DNA from: Periplaneta americana
Taxonomy: Eukaryota > Arthropoda > Insecta > Blattodea > Blattidae
Reading direction: 5' to 3'
DNA: 64,000 nt
NCBI RefSeq assembly: GCF_040183065.1
Contig: NC_091117.1
Coordinates: forward strand, 110,301,001 to 110,365,000
This document shows positions 31,903 to 41,537 of the stretch, piece after piece (position 1 is the first letter of the stretch; every line of letters begins with the position of its first letter). The position numbers and the translations under genes are program-made. Under the pieces are notes generated by a model. The model was not told where the DNA came from and did no database searches. It saw only the letters and a program-made list of their open reading frames with translations.

Positions 31903-34843
31903 AAGGCTCATTCACAATGAAAATTAAACATAACGTAAGCGTTAATTTAAGAATGTAAACGTTGCGGTAAAATCAAGATGTCATATCATCATTCACGATG
32001 GGAACATAAACCTAACAGCAAACATACTTGGTAACCATGGAAACATAACAACGACGCCATTTCCTCATATTCTGTCGTATACTTCAGCGCTCAACGATTG
32101 TGTTCTGTTTGCAAATCACGTAAGCATAAGCACGACCGACTTGATGATTGCTTTGCTTCTTCCTTACCGGCCTTGACAATTCATGTTGATCCCTGTGTTA
32201 AAGCTGTAACGAGAAAATGTGAAATTTTCGCCAGATGGCATTAGCTGCCAAGGTTCGCTGAGGAATTTGTGTATAGTTTCTTTTGCGATTATATTAAAAT
32301 ATTGTGCTTCTTTCTACTGGTAAGTGAGTTTATTGTGATGTGATTCAAAATGACGAATTGTTGTGTACCATTGAGTACTTCGAATAGAAAAAAGAGTGGA
32401 GGAACAATATCGTTCCACGAATTTCCGAGTGATAGAGAAAGATGCGAAAAATGGCTTAAAGTGATTTCACGCCAAGACTTCGTTCCAAACAGCAACTCCC
32501 CATCTTCAGTCGTTTGTAGTTTACATTTCAAGGAAGAAGATTATTCTAATAATGGAAAATTTAGACGATTAAAACCAAATGCTGTGCCAACAATATTCCA
32601 TCATTATCCTACGTATAAAGTGACAAATATCAAAAGACCAAGATTAGCCTACTAAAACTGATCTCCCTCCACCAAAGAAACGCAAATCTTTTAGTAATAT
32701 TGGTTTTTCACTATTTGAACAAGATGTTCCGAGTGGCTCAACATTAGTTAGTGACATTTCCTTCTTCCCAGTTGAAAATGACCATAAAGCCACGCAAACA
32801 GACGCTGTCAACATTGACGAGCTAAAAAGAAATATTAAAGATTGCGTGTGAAAATTACACGACTTAATCGGGTGTTACAAGAGAAGCAAGATGAACTAAC
32901 GAAAACAACCGAAAAACTCCAACTAATTGAAAGAGATCCGTTACATAAGGAACTGGAAAATGTAAAAAAAGAGGCAGATGAAGACAGTATTCATGCAAAA
33001 TTTATCCTAGATCAGCTGCTTAATGATCGAAAGATAATACCAAGGTGGAATTGTGAGACAATCAGAGAATGCATAATACTGCAATACATATCTCCTACAA
33101 GTTATTCCCATATACGATCAAGAGGTTTTTAAACTGCCTTCTAAGAGAACACTCACGAGATATTCTGGCCCTACTGATTGCTCGTCTGGTGTCACTCCTG
33201 TGATTAAAGAAAGGTTGATCTTAGAGGCAAAAACCTCACTGTAGTTGAGCGGTTTTCATCACTTATTGTAGATGAGGCTGCAATCAACCCCAAGATAATA
33301 TACGATCGCAACCTTGATAATTTTTTTGGCTATAAGGAAACAACAGAAGCACAAAGAAATGAGGATGAAATACTTAATGTTCCCAAGAAAGAAGTAGTGG
33401 CTAATCGAGTCTTGTGTTTTGTTTTAAGGGGGCTCTCAACCAGCTACCGTATACCATGTGCATTTTTCTTCACAAAATAATTATCAGGGCAAGAGTTACA
33501 TATACTAACATTGCAAGTGATTAGTGAAGTCAAGAAATGTGGTTTTATAGTTATTAGAATTGTTTCTGACAACCATAAAAGCAATACTACAATGATGAAG
33601 CATCTTTCAGGTAGTTCATTGAAACCCGTGACCACACACCCTTGTGATGGAAACAGAAAGTTATTTCTAAGTTTTGACCAGTACCACATATTGAAAAACC
33701 CAATTCCTGGAACGTGAAATGTCTGATGGTACTGGAACAATCTCAGGGAAATATGTGAAATTGTTACACAAACTCCAAAATGATGATACGGTGAAATCTG
33801 TCAGATATCTCACGAAAAAACACGTTGAGCCTATTGCATTTGAAAAAATGAACATTCGAAGGGCAAAAGAAATATTTTCTCCATGTGTAATTGCTGCTAT
33901 TAGAACACTGAAAGAAAATGCAAGCTCACACTCTGAAGCCCACAAATTCAAATATTCTGATGCGACATTGACTTTTATGGAAAATATCAACAAGTGGTTC
34001 ACAATGCATGATATTAGCAATACACATTATCATGTGGAAAGTAGAAATCATGATAAGCAACAGTTCTTCTCTTTGGATGATTATCGTCTAGACTGGCTAG
34101 AAAATTATTTCCTTTCTTATCTCCATACAACGAAGTGTGCAAGTAGCACACGTCAAAAAGATTTCCTAACTAACGAGACATATGAAGCTATCACGTTGAC
34201 AACAAAATCAACTGTTCTCTGCATTAAATATCTTAGAAAATGGGTACCATTATGTTTTTATAAAACTTAGTACAAGTTATGGTAAATATTTACCCTAAGT
34301 GATTATTTATAAACATCGCAGTTTAGGCTAGGGGTGTTACTCAGCGAATCAACTACAAAATTACACCTCTGTCATCATGTTACTTAAACTGAACAAGTTC
34401 CTATGTGTTATCTTCCCTGCTTTTAAACTCACGCTTTTACCATACTTAACAGAACTAAACATAATAACAATTATTATTTTCTTATTTATTATTTATAAGT
34501 GTTACTATTACTCTTTAATCATTTATTTTAATTCATATTGAGTATTTCTTCTGTGGACACCAGAGCTTGGCAGACAGCGCCTCGTGGTGGAAATGAGAAA
34601 TTATCCAATTTCAAGAAAACATTACTATTGTCAAGGCCGTATACAAAAAAGCGAAGGGACATCAAGTCGGCCGTGGCATAAGCATGAAAGTTTGAAGTTT
34701 GCAAACTTTCATGTCAACGTCTTACGGCAATGTTAATGTCAGTGTTTATGTGAATCATTGTGAATGATCCCATTTGGTAGCCTGGACGCAAACTTCTGTG
34801 TTTATGTTATAGCTATGTTTAATTTTCATTGTGAATAGGCCTT
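31903..34843 (+). mobile_element. P-element/THAP9-like transposon relic
   Basis: The ends are inverted repeats: AAGGCTCATTCACAATGAAA on the left and, reversed, AAGGCCTATTCACAATGAAA on the right, continuing through ATTAAACATA. A subterminal ATCATTCAC(G/A)ATG motif and ACATAAAC recur near both ends. Length is about 2.9 kb. A P-type transposase gene with a THAP domain fills the interior. I could not identify a clean 8-bp target duplication. Confidence 0.85.
32350..34270 (+). pseudogene. P-element (THAP9-type) transposase, broken
   Basis: Ordered pieces of a P-family transposase. ATG 32350 starts a THAP domain with KWLKVISRQDF, VVCSLHF (C-x2-H) and LKPNAVPTIF (AVPT box). The start reads CCVPLSTS, so the second cysteine of the first zinc pair is missing. 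A coiled-coil-like region (32842-33000) follows, then PRWNCETIRECIILQY. At 33240-33480 is FSSLIVDEAAINPKIIYD, the first acidic residue of the RNase H-like core. At 33511-33717 are VSDNHKSNTTMMKHL and SFDQYHILKN. At 33719-34270 is the insertion-domain region with ISGKYVKLLHKLQND, KKHVEPIAFEKM and TNETYEAITLTTKST. Frameshifts at about 32655-32842, 33132, 33480 and 33717 and a short C-terminus make it inactive. Confidence 0.88.
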
Positions 34844-34860
34844 AAGTTGCGTCATCATAT

Positions 34861-35092
34861 AACAGTTCAGAGCAGAAGTGGTGTAAGTCAAAATTGGGTG
34901 ATGAGATTTAAAGTAAAAATTCTGTAAAATACAGCGCAAAGTAGCAATTAATATGTTCTTCGTGCTATCCACTGACTACTAATAGTTTAAATAAATTGAA
35001 TATAATTCCTACATGGCGCTGTATTTTACAGAATGTTTACTTTAACCCTCATTACCCATTTTTGACTTACACCACTTCTGCTCTCAACCGCT
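34861..35092. mobile_element. 232-bp MITE with about 85-bp inverted repeats
   Basis: Arms contain AGAGCAGAAGTGGTGTAAGT and TTCTGTAAAATACAGCGC in inverted orientation. CATAT directly flanks both sides (34856-34860 and 35093-35097). A related half-copy lies in each arm of the giant palindrome (about 10825-10905 and 16965-17035). Confidence 0.85.
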
Positions 35093-35097
35093 CATAT

Positions 35098-36430
35098 CAT
35101 GCAGGCTTGTACTGTCCTCTACTCTTTCTCCGCGGGCTGGAGTAAAGCATACTACATATCTAAAACGGTTAGCTTATCGATACCAGATGTAACTTCTGTT
35201 GTCAATTCGGTAGTAAGGGTAGTAATACATAAACAATCTTCCTTTACAGTAACTTGGAGTGACTGAAAGGTACATACATTAAATATGTTAAATTGTTATA
35301 GAACGAAATATTACATTTACAAATAAAAAGTCCTTATAAAAATTTAATTGTAAGTTGCCTTAATTATAATTAATGTTATTAATGTTCTGTATTTCCTTTT
35401 CAAGCATTATAAAATGTGCAGTTATAAGTTAAAAAGCAGCATTATTATTTCACGTAAAATATGTCTTTATTGTACATTTGTAAAGGGACAAAAAAAGAGC
35501 TGGAATAATACTGATGTGGGGGATAATAAGAATAAAAGATGACTATAACAGTGAGAGAAATGTTCACTGCTATGAGTAACAATGTACTTAACCACAATTT
35601 TTCGTCCACGGATGAAGCGTCAATTCCACATTAGGACCTACGTCGATTTTATTACTTGTCTGATGTCTGTAAATAATAAAATATCTCCTCAATTTTTGTT
35701 AGCTAAACAAACATAATCAATCATAATTTTCAGCAAGTTTTCTCGGCTGTACATTAGATATATACACTTTCGTTAGAAAATATGAAAGTAGTATAATCCA
35801 GCATTTGAAAACTGCAGCACTATGTATAGGCCTACATTGAGATTTAAGTCTAATTCATCTTAGTGGAATTCAGAATTAGTGCAATAAATGCCGCCTTCCA
35901 CTTATTCCATTGGAAGATAATCTGGACCAAGTAGCAGCCAGTTTTCAAAATTATATCCAAGACCTTATTATATATCGATACAAAATCTTATGTAAGAGGC
36001 TGTCTAGCAAGATATAGAAGGGATTACCTCCAAGATTTCCATTAGCATTTTGGAATGTCTATGACCAAGAGATAAACAGAGCGCAGAGTAGATCTACTTC
36101 TTATGTTGGAAGGTTACAATTTCCGTTTTCAAAAAATTATTAGCACACATCATTGGAACATCTGGATCTTTTTTGAAATACATTGAAAAGATCATTCCAT
36201 CATTAGGAAATCCAAATGGAAATTCAACAGTTACCCGCGGAACACATAAACATCCGGTACAGACAGATTATTTAGTCCTGACAGCTCAGCTACCTTGTTA
36301 AAAAGGTACATCCTGAAGCAAAGGTAACTAGAACAAATTGTGGGTAGATATCAAACATAGGCCGATTGTGAACATGAGTAATATTAATCAGTAATCGAGA
36401 ATCGTAAATAAATAATTTTTCTGTATGATC
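35098..36430. other. AT-rich stretch without recognisable gene
   Basis: I see no supported feature in about 1.3 kb. Confidence 0.4.
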
Positions 36431-36438
36431 CACTAATA

Positions 36439-36480
36439 CAGGGCTGGGCACATTACGTGATTCTGAGAAATGAGCGCTGT
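36439..36480 (+). other. Possible hAT terminus
   Basis: CAGGGCTGGGCACATTACGT resembles the common CAGGGCTGGGCA start of hAT/Buster-type elements. No matching reverse terminus was found downstream, so this is either a solo end or chance. Confidence 0.25.
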
Positions 36481-36899
36481 GACGTAAGCTTGACAGAAGT
36501 ACGATTTTGTTACAATAGTTTATTCATGTAAAACAGAAGTGTAAAAGAGTGTTTATTGTTAATTTTCTTCTTTTTTTTTGTTTCTGATTGCAATCATTTG
36601 TTACTTATGTTTATATTGTGACTTTTAATTGAAACAATAATGTTGCTTTTATTCACAACAATAATGACTTTCTATAACTGAATTTAAATACTCCCGTCAA
36701 CAATGGGTATTTCACTCCACACAGCAACACAGTATTCGTTATTGCACTCCACAGACGACAATGAAAATTCACTTGGATTATTGAGAAAAACAATGTACTG
36801 CTAATCTCAACTAATGTTCACAAAGCACTATTTACAAAACAAAACTGTCAGTTCTCAGTTCACAGTTCGTTGCCTTAGCTAGTTCTTCTAGCTCATTCA

Positions 36900-37420
36900 C
36901 TCAAGTTCACAGTATATCGAACCCAAGACTTCCAGAGACAGTCCACTGCACTCGAACTCAAGACTTCCGGATACGCCGCACTCGCCTGGTCGCTGTCACA
37001 GTTGCGGTCCTCGAACCCAGGTCTCGAAGGCTAGCTTCTTTGACGTTCACTGACTGACTCGCTGTTCTAAACTTAACTGGCTTGCTGTCCAAACTAAAAA
37101 CTGGCTGTGTTCGAAGGCTGCTCGTTCTTATATTGCCACATTACACGCTCTCGTCTCTTCGATCCTCTAAGTTTCTGCTTCTAGAGACTTCCTGTTCTCT
37201 GCTGCTTCTTTTCCTGGACGATTCTGTGCTGGAGGTTTCGTTCCCCCCTTCACCTCGCACAGCGAAGCACCTGCAGCTTTGCCTCCTCCTTGCTTCGCGC
37301 CTTACCGCAGCGACCAAGCCCCTACAGTCTCGGCTGCGCGAAACGAGGAAACCGGGGCAAATTGAACGCTGCGCTTGCCGCCATATTGTTGGAGAGCAGA
37401 CAAATAATAGCAGTGCGTAA
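36900..37420. repeat. GC-richer repeat region, related to 39877-39975
   Basis: 37210-37310 (GGACGATTCTG, then CACCTCGCACAGCGAAGCAC, then TTGCTTCGCGCC) matches 39877-39975 closely. A repeated AAGACTTCC phrase occurs near 36925 and 36962. The open frames here (for example 37082-37420) lie over the repeat and are unlikely to be genes. Confidence 0.6.
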
Positions 37421-37449
37421 ATCACGCAACTTTACGCTGTGATGATCTA

Positions 37450-38040
37450 AAATTGACATATTATGGCCATTTTCGACGTTTAACGTAAAATTAGGACGAA
37501 ATAAACATATTCAAAGTTTCATTGATATGTGTTAGAACATTAAAGAAAAGAAAATACGTATATAGCAATTTATAGAAAACATATTGTTACATCCATAAAT
37601 AGGCCTACACAATACACATTATAGATTGTATAATTTTACGATAATCAGCAAATTGTTAGGTTTCAGAGAATCTAAAATTATATTAACATATTAACTCTTA
37701 GATCACAAGACATAAATATATGCACCTTGATTACACAAGTTCTTGTTATAATCAAATTCCTAAGTGAAATAAATATGCGATAATCAGTATAGACTTGTTG
37801 TTAAGTTTTAGAGAATCAAAAATAAATTATATTACCGGTACTTTTAGACCACAGGACATAGGTAATCTGGTAAAATGTAATGCGAAGGTAGCCAAATTAC
37901 ATTGAATGCATTCTTCAATTAATAAAGGGAATGCTATCAATTATAAAAATTATCGGTACCTAATAAACTGCAAACAATAGGTAACGTGAAGACCTAAAAA
38001 CTAAACAATCACTTTATGCAAGATAAAAAAACCACATACT
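37450..38040. other. AT-rich spacer
   Basis: Nothing recognised. Confidence 0.4.
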
Positions 38041-38043
38041 TTT

Positions 38044-38315
38044 TATTTATTTTTTTATTTTAGTAGGTTATTTTACGACGCTTTATCAACAGCTTAGGTT
38101 ATTTAGCGTCTGAATGAGATGAAGGTGATAATGCCGGTGAAATGAGTCTGGGGTCCAACACCGAAAGTTACCCAGCATTTGCTCATATGGGGTTGAGGGA
38201 AAACCCCGGAAAAAACCTCAACCAGGTAACTTGCCCCGACCGGGAATCGAACCCGGGCCACCTGGTTTCGCGGCTAGACGTGCTAACCGTTACTCCACAG
38301 GTGTGGACCATACTT
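38044..38315 (-). repeat. tRNA-derived SINE
   Basis: Minus strand: GGAGTAACGGTTAGCACG (A box), CCCGGGTTCGATTCCCGG (well-kept B box), then CAAGTTACCTGGTTGAGG, and the tail AAGCGTCGTAAAATAACC followed by an A/T-rich end. Confidence 0.9.
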
Positions 38316-38319
38316 TTTA

Positions 38320-38868
38320 TGTGTGGATTTTTTACATATTGTATTTTTATTTTAAATAAATAAAATAGATATATTATCATTGCTTGCGGAGTGATGGTAC
38401 ATAATTTTTATGCACATGTGCAATATCAATAAGATGCCATTCCTTGTTTTTGTTAATAAAATATATCCGGCAAAATGTAAAAGAGTTATTTATAGGTGAA
38501 CTATGAATCATAAATTCACAAAGGAGGCTTAGCTATTACAGCTATTTATTTATTTATTTATTTATTATCTGTATATTTATTTATCCATATATGGATCTTG
38601 AATGAAAGTTTATTATCTTGCAGATAAATTCATTTACATAATAAAAACAAAAAGTTATCTTTCCACTAATGTTTTAACATCTGATGTGTAAGTTTAAATA
38701 ATTCACTCAGTGGGATTTCTCTACAGTCTGATATACCTGTACTAACAATTAAGTATTCTTTATTGTCGTAAACTACTGATTGATTTTTAATGATATTGAT
38801 ATTGTAACAACAGAGATAATATTTTATCGTACCTTTTGCAAATAGCTTGGAAAATTAAACAGGGATGG
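38320..38868. other. AT-rich spacer
   Basis: Nothing recognised apart from a short TATT microsatellite near 38545-38567. Confidence 0.4.
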
Positions 38869-38870
38869 TA

Positions 38871-39185
38871 TTATCGCCGCGCTCTCATGGTAAACATTCG
38901 GCAGGTCTTTGAGCGGCCTCATGCGTTCGGCAGGTCTTTGAAATTTAATTGTATTATTGTTTTCAATTTCTTGTGTCGCCGCTCCAATCACTCGCCTCAA
39001 TTTCAATAATGCAACCAATAAGCTGCTTCAATTATTATTAAATGACACTTACTTGTCTAATCCACGTAGACTAAACCCGAGGTTGCAATGTCTTGTGCTG
39101 AGGACGAACATTAAGGTATGTGATTAAAAATTATTATTATAGAGTTATTATTAAGAGTTAAGAAAGCCAACGTACTCGTATATGA

Positions 39186-39272
<87 letters not shown>

Positions 39273-39445
39273 CATTTAACAATATAACAAACTAGTGCTT
39301 ATTCTTATCGAGAAAGTAGACGTGACAACGTGACGCTTAGAGTGAAACCTACAGAGCAACAATCGGTCGGCAAAATTATTTTTTTAAACCACACCGCACG
39401 TTATTGTATGATGCCGACATGTTAACCATGAGTCCGCGGCGATAA
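38871..39445. mobile_element. 575-bp MITE with TA duplication
   Basis: Ends TTATCGCCGCGCTCTCATGG (left) and, reversed, TTATCGCCGCGGACTCATGG (right) are inverted repeats of about 37 bp, flanked by TA at 38869-38870 and 39446-39447. This fits a Tc1/mariner-type non-autonomous element. It contains an (AAT)n microsatellite at 39187-39271 and no gene. Confidence 0.8.
39187..39271 (+). repeat. (AAT)n microsatellite
   Basis: About 28 AAT units with one interruption. Confidence 0.95.
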
Positions 39446-39639
39446 TATATCATCTTTCAAGATTATATTGCCATTACTTTCACACTATTCACTAAAAACA
39501 CCCGAGACAAAACAAAGGACAAGTATGACAATCGTGTTTACCGCTCTATTTCTACCAGTAGCATGGCGGCGTAAACATGCGCAGACTGGTTTCAATTTTG
39601 GACAGCACACCAGCGCTCTGTGTGAGTCTAGTATACTAT

Positions 39640-40192
39640 TATAACGTCTTTGGCAGCGACCATCATTTTCGTCTCCCCTCCGCGCCGCACCGCCCCTCAG
39701 CGCTCCGCGGTGCTAGCCTCATCTATCGCGCTTCATGTCTCCTCGCGCGCCCTCCTTTCTGTGGGACGCGTGATCGACTCTCGACGTGGCTGTCACAATA
39801 TTATTAATACACTACCAGTACGTCTGATTGTAATCCTTTATGTTTATATTATTAATAGCCTAACATTCTGTAATTCCTGGACGATTCTGTTCAGGAGATT
39901 TCGTTCCCCCCTTCACCTCGCACAGCGAAGCACCAGCAGCTTTGCCTCCCCCTTGCTTCGCGCCACACCGCAGCAACCATCGTTTCATCTCTCCTCCGCG
40001 CCGCAACCCCAGCGCTCCACGGAGCTCGCCTCGTCTATCGCGCCTCATGTCTCCTCGCGCGTCCTCCCTTCTGTGGGACGCGTTATCAACTCTCGACGTG
40101 GCTGTTACAATATCATTAATACACTACCAGTATGTCAGATTGTAATCCTTTATGTTTATATTATTAATAGCCTACCATTATGTAATTGTTAA
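39640..40192 (+). repeat. GC-rich tandem repeat, two units of about 312 bp
   Basis: CATGTCTCCTCGCGCG, CTCTCGACGTGGCTGT and ATACACTACCAGTA recur at about 312-bp spacing (for example TATCGCGC at 39724 and 40036). A third partial copy lies at 37210-37310. Open frames across it reflect high GC, not a recognised protein. Confidence 0.85.
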
Positions 40193-40955
40193 AGCACTGT
40201 GCGTATGTGTTATATGTAAATAAGCATAATGATTTGTGTGTCTGCATAGAGCGAAGTTTATTTCATTAAATTAATAAGAGTGTTATAAAGTCTGTAATGT
40301 ACAATGGATTGATGTAATATCCTTATAAACTATTATGTACTGACAGACTGAATGACTAGAACAACCGTGGCTCTTGTTATATTAATGCAGGGAAGGCAGC
40401 TGTAATGCTAGTCCGTCACTGCGTAAGCGTTCTGCTCTGGCTTGCCTTGCGGAGCAAGAGCAGCTCTGGCTGGCTAAATGGAGCCGCTCTCATGCCCGGC
40501 CGTGTACTAATAGGTGACCATCTAGAACAGCCGTGCTCAATGTTGAATTTACGCCTTTCACCGAGTTTGCGATAACCCGCCAAGCATGGTGACATATGGC
40601 CATCTGGCAGACTTTGTAGGTAAGCAGTGGTGACTGATGCAAACCAAAGGTACATACATATCATCTTAGACAGAAATAATGATCAGCAGCCATAGGCTAA
40701 GTCCCCGTCGGAAAATTTCATGTGCTTTCGTGAGAACTTAGTTTCACACATGAACGAATGTATTACACGGCTGGAGAGTTCCAATAATTTGTTGTCATTG
40801 TTTCAAATGACTCTTATAGGGATATCCTGAACTAGCACCAACAGATAGCACGCGTGTACTTTGAGGGATACGCTTTCCGTGTGCATTTGTTTTCCGGTAC
40901 ATAAACATTGAGGATTTACGTAGTGTATCAGTACATTAAATACTCTTTAAAACAA
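40193..40955. other. Unassigned stretch
   Basis: No recognised gene or repeat. Confidence 0.4.
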
Positions 40956-40961
40956 TTCAAA

Positions 40962-41165
40962 ATGCTAATTTTTTGTTGTGTTCCTGTATGTAAAAACCAG
41001 GGAAAGTCTTTTGTCTTCCATTTTGAATCTTGCGTACACTACTTTTAACACTTGAATATAAGTAATTGATTAACTAGCCCACAAACTTAAATAATTTACA
41101 CGAGTAAGTCCGCTAGTTAATCAATTACTTTTGTCTTCATTCAGTTCCCGAAATATTCTGAATAT
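40962..41165 (+). pseudogene. THAP-domain N-terminal fragment with a hairpin insertion
   Basis: ATG 40962 reads MLIFCCVPVCKNQGKSFVF, a typical THAP start with the first zinc pair (C5 or C6 with C10). A piece of about 107 bp follows, flanked by imperfect copies of CTTTTGTCTTC(C)ATT (about 41006 and 41128). After it the frame resumes as FVFIQFPKYSE, matching the xFPK part of a THAP domain. The rest of the domain is not seen before the LINE at 41538, so it may be split by an intron or lost. The inserted piece contains a perfect 19-bp inverted repeat (41060-41078 and 41112-41130). Confidence 0.45.
41060..41130. repeat. Perfect 19-bp inverted repeat (hairpin)
   Basis: AAGTAATTGATTAACTAGC and its exact reverse complement are separated by 33 bp, inside the apparent insertion that interrupts the THAP fragment. 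Confidence 0.85.
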
Positions 41166-41537
41166 ATGCTTTAAACCTTAAAAAATGTAACTAATTACAT
41201 TGCGCCTCGAAAGTGCTAGCTATTAAACAAAAATAACTACTTCAAGTAAGAAATTGCTGGGTACAGTTTCATTTTGGAAGAGGGAAAAGAAAAATTAATA
41301 AAATATATACAACCTCGACAGCAAGCTATGTTGGCGTAGATTATGTTCAGTACTTCTAGGAGTCTCCGAAGTTTACCCCTACAGTAAACTCTCGATTAAC
41401 TAAAATGTCTATCCAGGACGATCCATAGTGAAATCCATTTCGTCAATAATGTTTTTAATGTGCTGTGGACTAATTATTAAAACCATGTTTTTACTTCAAA
41501 TTTTCAAAATCATCCTACATAGTATTCAAAACTGCAT

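Noticed and set aside
37082-37425. Open frames on both strands of 94-112 codons
   Set aside because: They lie over a GC-richer repeat also found at 39877-39975, with no protein motif.
38230-38310. Functional tRNA gene in the SINE with a perfect B box
   Set aside because: The sequence continues into the SINE body and tail shared with 28290-28540.
39577-40192. Overlapping Ser/Arg/Pro-rich frames up to 180 codons
   Set aside because: GC-rich tandem repeat; the frames repeat with the DNA unit and match no family I recognise.
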